Shown: positions 11,618 to 23,000 of the stretch, piece after piece
How positions within the stretch are numbered: position 1 is the stretch's first letter
Layout of the letters: each line of letters begins with the position of its first letter
Assembly: GCA_016169945.1 (NCBI GenBank)
Contig: JADLSH010000387.1
Location: 1,426,001-1,490,000, forward strand
Direction of reading: 5' to 3'
Origin: Trachythela sp. YZ-2020
Lineage: Eukaryota; Cnidaria; Anthozoa; Malacalcyonacea; Clavulariidae
Length of the DNA: 64,000 bases
Translations under genes and position numbers: made by a program
The notes under the pieces: generated by a model
Told to the model about the DNA's origin: nothing
What the model saw: only the letters and a program-made list of their open reading frames with translations
The model's database searches: none

Positions 11618-11888
11618 GCGTAATTAAGAATGGCCAAATGGATGCATGCGAGTGTTGAAACGCGAGTAACAATAAAGTAGCAAAGCGAAATTAATACATG
11701 TAATACAAACACTTCGAAGGACAAGCGGTAGCATTTCATGCACTCCAAACAGATATGTCCCGCCATCATTCCCCTTGTACAGGTTTGTTAAATGAATATA
11801 GCGGCGCGACCTGGAGAATAGAGATTCGAATCCAAATTCTAAATTGGCATTTGCAGTGACAATAATAAGTCATTTTTGTAAGTCTTAC

Positions 11889-11998
11889 CACACGTTTCCT
11901 TCAAGTTTTTGTTTTTGTGCTTGTATGAACAATACCACTTTGGTTTAACGCCCTTCCTTTTTTCCATACGTTTAATATTGCAACAATCAGCATACCCG
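11889..11998 (-). CDS. Cys-rich exon following the first LRR block
   Basis: A 110-bp exon entering in phase 2 and leaving in phase 1 (acceptor ttcacaag, donor gtaaga). The translation is GYADCCNIKRMEKRKGVKP then KWYCSYKHKNKNLKETC, very basic, with a CC pair and two more cysteines. In position it corresponds to an LRR C-terminal cap, but I do not recognise a standard LRRCT. It links the last LRR exon to the SRCR exon with matching phases on both sides, which is the main evidence for it. Confidence 0.6.
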
Positions 11999-11999
11999 C

Positions 12000-12645
12000 T
12001 TGTGAATCTATTTTTACAGAAATTATATTAGCTAAATGTCCCGTGTCCGCGTTGTCATCATGCTCATACGATTTGTGTCACCGGGGCGGAGTTTTAATTG
12101 ATAGACTAGTGGTTCTCCCTCGCCAGTCTTTGGTCCCCTATGCTATATGTTAACATGCTTTTATATTAGCCTGTTTTTTTCCTATTATCAAAATATAATA
12201 AATAAACTCGGTGATATAAAAACTGACATTTGAAAATGCAGCTCATATACATGAATATCATATACATAAATATCAAGTTTACTTTCAAGTATAATTTCGT
12301 CAGTTCAATTTACAAGGACTTACAAAATTGAAGAAATTAAAACTTACAGGAATCGCAGTGTTTTGTGTTCGTAAAAAATCTTTGGATTCAGACGAGTCAA
12401 CTTTGCGTTATCACGAACATTCCTGCAAGACAAACATGTTGCGAAATTTCCATCTACAAAATCTTCAACTTTCTATCAACATTCATCCACTTTCAACTTG
12501 TTTTCAACTTTCCATCATATTTTTATAAAATATATTTCCAAAGTGTATATTTGTAGAATCTAGAACTTGGATGTGACTGGAGTGGAGAGCCAGCCGCGCG
12601 ATTTGTGAACCACCATTATAGATTTTCTCATCATTTGAAACTTAC
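12000..12645. other. Intronic DNA, no gene seen
   Basis: AT-rich intron between the Cys-rich exon and the last LRR exon of the first block. Nothing recognisable. Confidence 0.5.
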
Positions 12646-12717
12646 ATTGCCTTAAGTCCCTTTATTCTTTCAAGTACATCCCAATCTAAGTCTTCGAGTT
12701 TGTTGCCATCGACCAAC
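12646..12717 (-). CDS. LRR exon (72 bp)
   Basis: A 72-bp phase 2-2 exon, acceptor ttttgtag, donor gtaagt. It reads LVDGNKLEDLDWDVLERI then KGLKA, a clean 24-residue LRR. It is the last repeat before the Cys-rich exon. Confidence 0.85.
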
Positions 12718-12759
12718 CTACAAAATAAATGTATTCTGTACAATTTGGCCATAATGTAA

Positions 12760-13075
12760 ACCTCAGACTATACGCCCCCTCCCCCCGAATATAAGCCCCG
12801 CGTGTATAAGACCACTCACTAATGACTATATAGTAATGTCTGTTGACGTTATTCCGAATATAAGCCCACCAATAAAATATAAGCTTATTCATAATCAAAC
12901 AAGAAAAATGCGGCCATTTTTATTAATGTTCTAATCCTTTTACAAGGGCATGTTACTTAATACACTGTATACGGTTATTATAACTATAACACAATTACTT
13001 CTCCCCCCCCCCTATATAAGCCCCGCCGTGTATAAGCTCATAGTCGGTCTTATAGTCAGGGGGTTAGGAATGTCA
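12760..13075. repeat. Low-complexity CCCC-rich repeat pair
   Basis: Two blocks with the motif TATAAGCCCCGC(C)GTGTATAAG occur in the same orientation near 12788 and 13013, each next to a C-run. The region resembles a degraded MITE, but I could not define ends or a target duplication. Confidence 0.4.
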
Positions 13076-13574
13076 GCTGAAGCTAATATTTGAATCAAAT
13101 CTGACTACTTAATTCACATCACGTATACTGATGTTATATTCTGTGTAGCATCATTTTGTGTAGATCATTCTTTTCGGGAAAAATGACCCATTTCGTTAAT
13201 ATAAAACGCCCCAACTTAATGAATATTTTTTGAGTTATAAAGTTAGTTTTGTCATTGAGTTAACAACTATTACTATTAACACGTTTAGGTTATTCAAAGT
13301 TCAAATAATATTTATACTAGTATAACTTGCGAAATTCATGGCTTTTACACATGGCTATAAATGATCGTAAAACCTGATGCAATTTCATAAAACATTTTTA
13401 CTGCGTTGAATTTAGTAAGTGTTTGGTAAAAAATATTTGAAGCACGAAAATGGTTGGGTAAACCAAAACGGTTAACAATTTTAAATTTCTCTCACAGCGC
13501 CAACCTGATGTATGAATAATGAACGTTTCCTAACCTATAAACTATAGTTGCTAAGTATGGTAGAGGCTACTTAC

Positions 13575-13646
13575 AATGCTTGCAGTTTGTTACCGACTTT
13601 AAATACTTTCGGATTAATTTTTGCAATTGAGTTGTTGGAAAGAACA
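13575..13646 (-). CDS. LRR exon (72 bp)
   Basis: A 72-bp phase 2-2 exon with acceptor cttttag and donor gtaagt. It encodes VLSNNSIAKINPKVFKV then GNKLQA, an LRR with the LSNNxIxxI core. Confidence 0.85.
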
Positions 13647-14180
13647 CTAAAAGAGATCATCACAACCATTAAAGGCAAAATATTAACAAATATTAAATTT
13701 ATGTATAAGAAATACAAAAAGTCGCACTGGTAATTAAGAGCTCTCATGGATTTCGTTTGTACGTACTCAGTTCATCTTTTGAGTTTTGGCCGAGCCAAAA
13801 TGGATCCTTGCACCACTGACAAGCTTAAGAGCATGGTTTGGTGTATATAGTTGAATTTAATTACACAGCTGAGGTTAATTTTGGATTTGGCGTCATGTCT
13901 TGCTGTTCAGGGTTAGGTTATAGGTTTAAGATAACCAATAAACAACGCGACATGGGGACGTTATAATAATTATTTTTTTGAACTATGTATATGTATTAAT
14001 ATTTGGTACGTATTCAGGAGGAGAGGCCCTAGAAAGCTGCAGAAGATTGAGACGGCCCTGAGAACACTATCATGTACAGTGTTTCTTACATTTTCATGTA
14101 ACTTTTTCTTTGAAATTTACAGACTGGTATAAACTCGGCGTTGCAGATAAATATTCATATACCTATAAATTAATACTTAC

Positions 14181-14252
14181 AGAGCATTAAGTTTCGTGTT
14201 GTTCTCCAACAGATCTACTGGAATTTTTGATATTTTATTGCTGCTTAACTTC
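14181..14252 (-). CDS. LRR exon (72 bp)
   Basis: A 72-bp phase 2-2 exon, acceptor caattcag, donor gtaagt. It encodes KLSSNKISKIPVDLLEN then NTKLNA, a canonical LRR. Confidence 0.87.
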
Positions 14253-14653
14253 CTGAATTGAATTAAGAAAAAAAGAAATAATATATGAAAAAGTAATAAA
14301 GAATTTAATATGCTTTGCATTGTTTTAACTCCCTTCTTAAATATTGCAATCACACCAAACAAATAAATATACAGTATCACAGGACCTTTTTTAACTAATA
14401 AACTGGGCGGCCAAGCCCAGCCCTCATGTTGGCCCCCCTAGTAAACTATATCTCCCCCCTATTTGGGTACCGAACTTGGGTAACGTCATCATGTTAGAAA
14501 CTTTCCAATAAAATGTTTAGCCACCTTGTTTTTGAACTGCATAACGTGCTTTTCAATTACTTTTGCTCGAAGAAAAAAGTGTCAATACAGGTTCAATCAT
14601 GCAGCAGATGAGCGAGTTTAGGTAGCAGACCCTGTATTTCAGTTTAAACTTAC

Positions 14654-14725
14654 ATCACTACCAGGTTGGGCATTTTCCTCAAAAAATCCACGGGAATTTC
14701 TTTAATTAAATTTCCATCCAAATCG
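14654..14725 (-). CDS. LRR exon (72 bp)
   Basis: A 72-bp phase 2-2 exon, acceptor gatttcag, donor gtaagt. It encodes DLDGNLIKEIPVDFLRKM then PNLVV, a canonical LRR. Confidence 0.87.
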
Positions 14726-14919
14726 CTGAAATCAAAGAAATGTTAACTTTATAAAGAGATCCATGCTCTTGTCCAATAAAAGCTGGCGTTTTCATCATCT
14801 TTAGCAAGTTGTTTCAAAATGAATAGACGGCATAATGGGATAACCTGTCACATGCATGCAGCTATATATGCCATATGGCGTATAAAATGTACTACGTATA
14901 GTATAATATATACACTTAC

Positions 14920-14991
14920 ATTTCTTCCAGCTTTTCATGTATATTCAACTTGTCGGATGGAAACTTTTCGATCTTGTTCCCACGCAAATCT
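14920..14991 (-). CDS. LRR exon (72 bp)
   Basis: A 72-bp phase 2-2 exon, acceptor aattaacag, donor gtaagt. It encodes DLRGNKIEKFPSDKLNI then HEKLEE, a canonical LRR. Confidence 0.87.
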
Positions 14992-15761
14992 CTGTTAATT
15001 ATAAACGTATATGAACAGACATGCATGCACGAGTATAGGTTTTGTTGTGTAAATACTGTAGAAATTCCCGCATTACTATGAATATATAGAAAAAACCGAA
15101 ATTCCGGGAAATGATGTCATCGCGAAAGCGAGCAAAATATGGAGCCTATGAGACTATATATATATATATAATTATATCGTAAGAATAAAGTGCAAATGAG
15201 CAATATACAGTCAATATATAGACCTAATGGAGTAATGCTTTATAAAGATGCTTTACGTATTTTATATATGCAGTTTTCAAATAAATAGGAGGCTGATCAG
15301 TTCTAGTATATATGCATAATGGCATCCAATCTTTGCATGCAAAGACCAAAGTATAAAATGATAAAAAGGACAGTTTGAAGACCTGTTTGAGGCCGAAGTG
15401 CCCGCACACATTATCTGGAAAATATTCTTAATTCTAAAATGTTCATTTTGCCTCTCCCCCTTGACGTATTGAATGGCCTGTTTGGTTAGCAAGTACAATT
15501 GACAAATGAATGCATGCCGGGTTATTTAGCTTTACTCAGCAGAATGAAATATTAACACTAATTTTGGTTGCCATTTTTTTGGCACATCATAATATAGTCT
15601 CTTATATTTTTGAACAGGTGCCTTACTATGCCTCTAAATATAGGTCAGGAAACGTTATAGTTTCTATGCATGGGAGTCCAATTATTGCCCAGCATTAGTT
15701 GAAACGACCTTTTTTGGTTAAGAGGAATAACAAGAAATTGAAGTTTATAATGAATACTTAC

Positions 15762-15848
15762 AAGAAACGCAATGAGGTGAGGTTGTTGTTCAGAATTTTA
15801 ATATCGTCTTTGGCGGAAAGCGTGATAGCATTATTATCGATGACCAGT
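15762..15848 (-). CDS. LRR exon (87 bp), first of the first block seen
   Basis: An 87-bp phase 2-2 exon, acceptor taaaacag, donor gtaagt. It encodes LVIDNNAITLSAKDDIKIL then NNNLTSLRF, an LRR-like unit with an insertion of about five residues. The exon expected upstream, an N-cap going from phase 1 to phase 2, was not found between here and 24.8 kb. Confidence 0.75.
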
Positions 15849-16700
15849 CTGTTTTAAATAGAAGATAACTTGTTTATGAAGTGTTTTTATTAAATTTTCG
15901 GTTAAATTCTTCATTTTTATGGCGGTATATAAATTTTTACGTGATTATATATTTAATATCGCGGAAAAATCGTCAGTTATCCTTGCTATAAGCCTATATC
16001 CTTTCAGTAACGAATTATATATATTTTTAAACTTTCAACAAAAGTATATTTTCCAATTTTCTGAAATGTTTCGAAAACAAAATTGCGAGGAAGTGCAATA
16101 TGAAAGAACTATATAAAAACTGCTCTATAGTACAGGCCACCTTTATTAATGTAGGCCTACGACACGTACACGATATATACCAAACTAACCGTTCAATGGA
16201 CGATAAGAATGTGTCATTTTCTGGTAGGAGAGAGTCCAAGGAAGTTTTCTTTTTGTTTCGACAAAATAGAGTGTTACTCCTGCTTTCATTGCACTTAGTC
16301 TCAGTGCAATCTAAACAAATTTTAAAAATATTAGGTTAGTACTTTGTGGAATAGTGCGAAAAAGATTAAGATCTTATATAATACACTGTGAATAAGTCTA
16401 TAGCTGTATATATTTGCGTATGTGCATGCATTAATTTATTTAAAATGTATTGTTCAAATTAAGGCATGTAAAACTATATATGTGAAATTTGTTTATATGA
16501 AAATATGTTTTTATATTATTCTTAAAGTGTTCATTATATATAAACGTGTTTCATATTGCTCCTGTGTGAATGCTCGGTTGCATGCGTGCATGGTTCTACC
16601 AGCCTCTGAAAGGATTTTTCGAGAACAGTTTGAAAAAGGTTTGTGCAGAGTAGTGCATGGTTAAATCACAGAATTAAAACATAGTAATATAATATTGATA
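15849..16700. other. Intronic DNA, no gene seen
   Basis: AT-rich sequence with overlapping short frames on both strands. No splice-bounded LRR or other domain was recognised. Confidence 0.5.
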
Positions 16701-17150
16701 CACAGTAAAAACAAACTGGTTAAAATGACCAATTTTTATTGGTTGTAACCAATTTGAATTGGTCATTTTAACCAATTCATGAATTGGTTATTCTGAAATG
16801 ACCAATTAATATTGGTTGAAACAACCAATTTTTAATTGGTTGCATTTTCTACCAATTTAAATTGGTCAATTTAACCAAATTTTTTTGGTCACTCAATGTT
16901 GAATGACCAATTCTAAATTGGTCATATCTGCAACCAATTCTAAATTGGTCATATCCGCAACCAATTCTAAATTGGTCATATCCGCAACCAATTCTAAATT
17001 GGTCAAATCAATAACCAATTTTAAATTGGTCAAATGTTGGGTGCAGAAACCTATTGGGCACAAGTGCCCCAGCGACTAAATTAATAGGCAAAATCCACAT
17101 GTTCGAAAACTAACAATAAATTGGTCATATTCACAACCAATTATATTAAT
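16701..17150. repeat. Left subterminal palindrome array
   Basis: About twenty copies of ACCAATT or its complement AATTGGT, often as the dyad ACCAATTTAAATTGGT. From about 16900 they settle into a direct array with a period near 30 (AACCAATTCTAAATTGGTCA followed by TATCCGC). The array begins at the element's left terminus. Confidence 0.85.
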
Positions 17151-18098
17151 TGATTAATGTCAAAATTATCTTATTCATGGGCTTATCTTAGATTGGAGGT
17201 TGGAAAGGAGTACATGCCCTATACTCCCCCAAATAACTCCCCCCTGTATAATGAGCCCCTGGAATCAGGGCCTGTTCATATAAGCCGGGCTATCCCCGCT
17301 GACTCGGTTATTTGGCATTTTACTGTGGCTTCGAGACTGGCGTGAAATGAGTTTTCGTCAGAAAGACAGAGATTATCGTTGCTGATCATTGTTGCTTATA
17401 TGCTGGACTGTTCAGATATTTGAGATCAGTGCCTTCAGTGGTATGCAGACGCGTGCCACATATGGGCACCCAGGATGCTTAGCGAGCGTGCTCTCACAGC
17501 GCGTCCTTTCAAAAATCTTGTGGAATTAAAACTTTATACACCCAAATCATCTGCAAATTTTAACGAAATACGAAGAAACATTCCAATATTTGAAGATTCA
17601 AACAATCAATTGGAAAGTAAGTGTTAAACTATGTAAATATTTTTAGATTTTGCGTGTAAATATAGATTATATAATCGATTGTTTTCATGTATAATTTTAG
17701 GCGACGTTGGTCGTTGGCCCCATTTGGCTTCAAGAATATATTATTAATAGAGATTAAAAACTTTCTATATGCCTTTGTATTTACAGATTATCATTTCAAG
17801 CAATAAATCCGAAATAATATGTGGTCCAAGCGAGTCGAACTGTCTAAAACAATACAAACGACTACAACTACACAAGTTTGTCTGCCACAAGGTTAAGGTA
17901 TGAATATTGTTGATGATTCATGAATTGATACTTAATGAAATATTGACTCATTTAGCTTTGATGTTAATACAATCACCAAAGCAAAATATTTAGCTTTCTA
18001 TGAGAGGAGAACAATCCTTCTTTTGTAATAATACAGTATATTGTGCTATAATAATATTTCTATCCAGAACCTGATATGGCATTATAGGCCATTATATA

Positions 18099-18356
18099 TA
18101 CTGGGTTTGATGGATAATTCAAGTGAGTAGGTATATACACAAATTTAAGACCTAACCAGGAACGGTTGCAAAAAAGGCAACACTAGGTCCTCTGGCAGGA
18201 ATTGAACCCACGGCCCTGCGATTCCGGTGCAGCGCTCTAACCAACTGAGCTACAGAGACCAGTTGCTGAGCTGTAACCGTAAGTTCTGTATATATAGGTT
18301 AGTTGTGACAAGGTGTGTATATATCTACTCACTTGGATTATCCACCAAACCCAGTA
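18099..18356. mobile_element. tRNA-like core inside inverted arms, copy A
   Basis: The outer arms are ACTGGGTTTGATGGATAATT at 18100 and its near-complement ending at 18356 (ATTATCCACCAAACCCAGT). Between them, about 18148-18290, the minus strand carries a tRNA-like unit: TAGCTCAGTTGGTTAGAGCG (A box) and GGGTTCAATTCCTGCC (B box). The same core and arm design recurs at 43.6-44.2 kb. It is not a tRNA gene: the acceptor stem is not closed and several diverged copies exist. Confidence 0.7.
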
Positions 18357-21195
18357 TTCTAGTTCAACCAAGTGAAGTGAAAAAAAAATCTTTGAAGTTC
18401 ACCTTATCACAACCCGCACACATTATATATATATATACTGTTTATGTTGGTGGTGGTTATGGAGGTGTTTATATGGAACCTAGCCAGCATAGCTACCAGG
18501 GCTAGCCTAGCTCGCTTTCCCAAGAGAAATTTCATTGGTAACACTTTTCAGGCCTTTCAGGAGTAAACATACAGGTTTAGCACAATATATAATATATCAG
18601 ATGAAATATATATTTGGTAATTGCACACAGATAAAATGACATCCCTACCAGATTTATGCTTGCTTATTGCTTGGACTTCCTATATACAAGGGCCAAACAC
18701 AGATAAATTTGGTGCGGTCCACCTTTTCTTTTTGTGTTGTAGCAAACCTGAAATCACATACAATTTTCAGTGACAATTAATATTTCACAGTAAGTCACTT
18801 ACAGCATTGTTAACTAATCTATACAAATTTTTAGCTACTAAATTTTTTAGGGGATCAATAATAGGACTAACCTTTAGATCCTCCTTCAAGGGCCTATTAT
18901 GTATTTATAAATTTTATAAAGGTTCCCTGAATAAATATTTTGATGAATGAATGATAATAATATTTTAACAGGGGGTTCATGTCACCCGAAGGTGTTTTGC
19001 GATGAAGCCCTGATTGATTGATTGATATTAATTTAAATGCAGCATTAGTACTCTGCCCAGATCCTGGCAGGGATATTCCATAGGCTGGACAGCTTAGTTC
19101 CCAAATAAACAACTTGTGGGGTGCCCGGTCTTAATTGAAAATAACCCACAGGCCCTAGGTGCATTGGGGGTAAAGTCCTCCTTAAGTCAAACTGTGGCTC
19201 TGGTCTCCCAGGGGCTCTTTCGAACAAGGTCCCATTGGTAGGTCAGCCTCGTCACCAAATAGAATAGACAAAATTGAAAATCACTAGTTGCCAACTTTCC
19301 CCTTGATCTCCCTTTAACAGTGTAAAAGTACACTTGAGGGAGAGTACATTTTAATTTTCTGAGTCACTTAACCCTTTAATTACAATGAGCCCTGTTTAAT
19401 TTATTATCATAACCTTGTTATGATGCAAGGCATGCTTTATAAAACCTAAAATTGAACAGAACTAAAGCTTGTGTGTTGTTGCTGTTGACACAAATAATTC
19501 ATTATATTGTATGTAATCCCAATTTTCATTTTCCAGCAAATTATTGTACCACAGCAAATGACAAATTGGCAGAGCTGGGTGGGTTACTCTGGTTTGAGTA
19601 ACTGAAGCAAGCATATTGTAAACAGTTCCAGTGAGTACTTTTCAGGAAAATGTAAATTTAAAATATTACTTTACATTGCACTTCCTTGCAGCTTTAGGGT
19701 TGTTTGTTTAATTTTATCAAGGATTTAATATACCCTTGTGCATAATATTTTAACTCAGCAAGTGGCAATGCACCCTATTTTGCAGACAATACTGTTTATA
19801 AACGGCCAAGGGAAAAGTGTTGCACTTAGCCTATTAACCAAATTAGCACTGCTGTGAAGTCAGCAAGAATGATGATTTACAATGTTTCTGGCTTATGTTG
19901 TCAAAATGTCAATGATGCACTGATACTAATTACAGAACTGCTCAGATTTGATATTTTGGCTGAAGTTAAACTTGGGACAAAGCAGTTATGATGAGAATAT
20001 CCAATTATATATGTTAGAGTTTACCGGCAATGACTATAAGCATGGTACAAAGTATACATAATGTGAATATCATTCAAATTGTCCCTTCATGCATTTGTGT
20101 TACTATCAGACTTCTATTCACTCCTAGCTAAATTTGTAAGATTGCAGTATTTCCTTAATCTGAACTTTTGAAATGTTTTGTTTTCTTTTGCAAAAGAGAT
20201 GTATTTGTCATTTCGAATCTAGTATGTACAAAAATTGGTAGTATGACCTCAACAAACTTATGGCTGATATCTGATGTGTAGATATCATAAGTGTATGACA
20301 TAGGTAATATTATTTCATTTATTTGTTGGCAAAGAAAAACTTTTTTGCTTTCTTACTTAAATTAACAGATCATCGAGGAAGCAAGGAGAGTCTTGGGAAT
20401 TGGAGGTTGGGAAGGTAGGGATGAATTTAAGAAAGATTGTCTTCAATGGTTGCCTGAAGAAATGAGACATTGATATGTTATGGGATTAGTAAAGGAATGA
20501 GCCCGCCAAAAAGCCCATGATGCATTGTTTGAAGATACTGATTAAGTCCGCACTGACAAGCTACCGGAAATTTAAAGCTGATATGCAATAAACTGGACTA
20601 AGTATTGCTGTGATCTATAGATCTATAGAATGTATATTCATAAGTATTCATGATGACAGATAGAACTTGAACTTTATATATATATATAAACTACCATGCA
20701 GGAAGTGCATGGATTCCTTGAAGAGGCAGTCAAGTGCATTTAGTCATGCATGTGGGATACAAGATGTAATAAAAGTCTTTGATCCACTTAATTCTTCTGA
20801 CAGTATCCCTTGTATAATTGCATGTGAGATTATGAGTGAAAGATTATTTCAGGACGGATCTGTTTTTGTTTCTGTTATATCACCTCAATGTAGAGTGCAT
20901 CATGTACTATGTATTCTTGTGAGGGTCGTCACAGAGTGCATAATATTATGGTGAATGGACTTGATCGCTTCTTTAAGCTCTTAATCTACATATACTGTAT
21001 ATAGCCACCGGTCGGGTCTAACCAGAAATTGGCCTGACAAATATACTGTATATACATGCTATATATTCTCAATTATTAATATATTTATTTTGTATTATAA
21101 ACTTAGTATTTATTTGTAATTAAAACCTATTTGATTAATTATTTTTTTCAAGCGTCTTTTGATTGGTTTTGGTCATTTTAACCAATTTAAAATTT

Positions 21196-21402
21196 GGTTA
21201 AAATGACCAAAAAAAATTGGTCGTTTGGATGCATCTGAGACAACCAGTTTAAATTGGTCATTTTAACCAAAAAAGTAATTGGTCAAAATAACCAAAAAAT
21301 AATTGGTTATTTTGACCAATTACTTTTTTGGTTAAAACGACCAATTTAAACTGGTTGTCTCAGATGCATCCAAACGACCAATTTTTTTTGGTCATTTTAA
21401 CC
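21196..21402. repeat. 207-bp near-perfect palindrome
   Basis: The arms run from GGTTAAAATGACCAA (21196) to TTGGTCATTTTAACC (21402) around a centre near 21299 (ATAACCAAAAAATAATTGGTTAT). Internal blocks such as GGATGCATCTGAGACAACCAG and its complement pair exactly. Only a few mismatches are visible, and the hairpin would be about 100 bp long. It forms the right subterminal part of the 4.7-kb element. Confidence 0.85.
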
Positions 21403-21578
21403 AATTTGTTTTTACTGTGTATGCATGCATTAAAACATATACTTCTTTAAGGCTAATATACTTTTTTAAAGCGATATTATGTCCATGTTTGTTACTGCGA
21501 ATGTGCCATGTAAAGACATGCAAGTCCCACGTGGGAAGCTCTATGAATTAGTAATATAATATTAATACCGACATAGAG

Positions 21579-21633
21579 CCGATGACTTCATATGGCCTCG
21601 ATAATCGAGGTTTTGCGTATATGAAGTCATCGG
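21579..21633. repeat. Compact hairpin with nested dyad
   Basis: CCGATGACTTCATAT at 21579-21593 and its exact complement ATATGAAGTCATCGG at 21619-21633 enclose a second dyad, CCTCGATAATCGAGG. It lies about 160 bp outside the 4.7-kb element. Its function is unknown; it resembles a small foldback or an insertion footprint. Confidence 0.7.
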
Positions 21634-22329
21634 AGTTTATTCGGCGAGCAACAGCAATGGCGTATATAGGAACCCCCCCCAACTTAAAGTTGCTTCCTGC
21701 GCATATATTTGAGCATGCTATAGAGCTTGTGCGACGTCAAGAGTCACGAGGGATGTATAGACTATTCTATTAAGCCCGCAGATTGTTTGATGTTGCGATA
21801 AACACCGGCCAAACGCCACAAAACGCAGCTTGCTGCCATGACCACCTTGATATTTGAAAACCAGTGTTTACGATCTGTAGTGCCGTCAACAGCATGCCCG
21901 CATTTCGCCCATTTTAACCAAATTTAAAACGGTATTTTAACCAAATATAGTTTTCATTTCAACAAAATTTAGTCAGTTTCACCATACTATAAGAACTCGG
22001 CTTGTAGAATATACAGTCGTCAGTCATGTTTCGCCCCATTTAACGTGTCTCGTGACCTTAAAACAATGATGTTTTTATATATTATGAAGACAAGAATTCC
22101 TATCATAGACATAATGGTTGTCGGTTAGCTAAAGCTGTAGTTCAACGGGGGCCGAAGGAAAATACTTATATTTATAGCAGCCTCCCCAATGGCAATTGTA
22201 AATCGCAAGACTTAATTATATTCGGACGTTAACAGTTTATATATGCTTGCCTCGTGTTAATAGATCGATTAGTACAATTCTACTGGCATGATCTAAACTA
22301 ATAGTGGTCTATAGTTTAGTTTATTTTGG

Positions 22330-22612
22330 AAAGCTTAACAGGTTTTGCAATCCAGTTGACAAAGGTTCCATGGGAGTTAGTTAGTGGTACGGCGGCCTAA
22401 GGGTTAGTTTTTAGCGAGGGAGCAAACCCGGAGAAAAACCCTCGAAGCACAGGAGAGAACAAGCCAATCTCTACTTACATTAGTTTATCAAGCGCACTGA
22501 CGTTACCCAATCTAAGTAAATCCGCGCCCTCGACCTGCTGTAGAGCCGGCTTAACTCAGAGGTAAGTGGCAGCGCGCTAACCGCATCTGGCACCCGCCGA
22601 CCTTTTAAATTA
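22330..22612 (-). mobile_element. tRNA-derived SINE, copy 1
   Basis: On the minus strand the head reads GATGCGGTTAGCGCGCTGCC (A-box-like) with GCAGGTCGAGG (B-box-like) about 40 bases on. The body matches 24120-24660, for example CCGGCTTAACTCAGAGGTAA and CCCTCGAAGCACAG on the plus strand. Two diverged copies within 2 kb and the tRNA-like head support a SINE. Confidence 0.6.
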
Positions 22613-23000
22613 TAGAGAGTTTGGCAACCGAGAACGGCAACGACAACGGCAACGTGCTCGTCAACAATAGCATTGATCCTCAAAGACAAAGGCGAATGTA
22701 AATTACATCTTAAGCGTTGTTATAAAATGCCGTATAGTTGTTGAAACTGCTACGTTATTTGGATCATTTTCACGGTGCATGACCACGGCAACAGTTAATT
22801 CGTTCGATGTTATATGGGGTATTCGATGTGAATTCGCCGACTATACTTGCTATTTAAGAGCTGTTAAAGAGAAAGAGGAATACTTAAAGAGGCAAATTAA
22901 GTGTGGTAACGTATACTTTGGCTCAAATAAAACAACATATAAGTAATTATATTTTTGCCGTTGCCGTTGTCGTTGTCGTTCTCGGTTGCCAAACTCTCTA
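22613..23000. mobile_element. MITE with (ACGGCA)-rich inverted ends
   Basis: TAGAGAGTTTGGCAACCGAG at 22613 and its complement CTCGGTTGCCAAACTCTCTA ending at 23000 are the ends; the arms continue through AACGGCAACGACAACGGCAA for about 40 bp. ATTA flanks both sides. It inserted next to the SINE at 22330-22612. No protein is encoded. Confidence 0.75.

Larger units (their letters stand above)
16701..21419. mobile_element. 4.7-kb TA-flanked element with palindromic ends
   Basis: The left end is CACAGTAAAAACAAACTGG and the right end is the complement of CACAGTAAAAACAAATTGG; about 32 terminal bases match with one difference. TA lies directly outside both ends. Both subterminal regions (16701-17150 and 21165-21419) are arrays of short palindromes built from ACCAATTT/AAATTGGT and GGTCATTTTAACC units. 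CACxx termini plus subterminal repeats recall CACTA/EnSpm (CMC) transposons, an inference from family knowledge; no transposase was recognised. The interior carries a tRNA-like inverted-repeat element (18099-18356). It also has open stretches such as 17502-17612, which ends at a good donor (gtaagt), and 20370-20473 after an acceptor (aacag). These could be exons of an element-borne gene. Confidence 0.7.

Noticed and set aside
18180..18290. A tRNA gene on the minus strand
   Set aside because: A and B boxes are present, but the ends do not form an acceptor stem, and several diverged or deleted relatives occur at 43.6-44.2 kb inside inverted arms.
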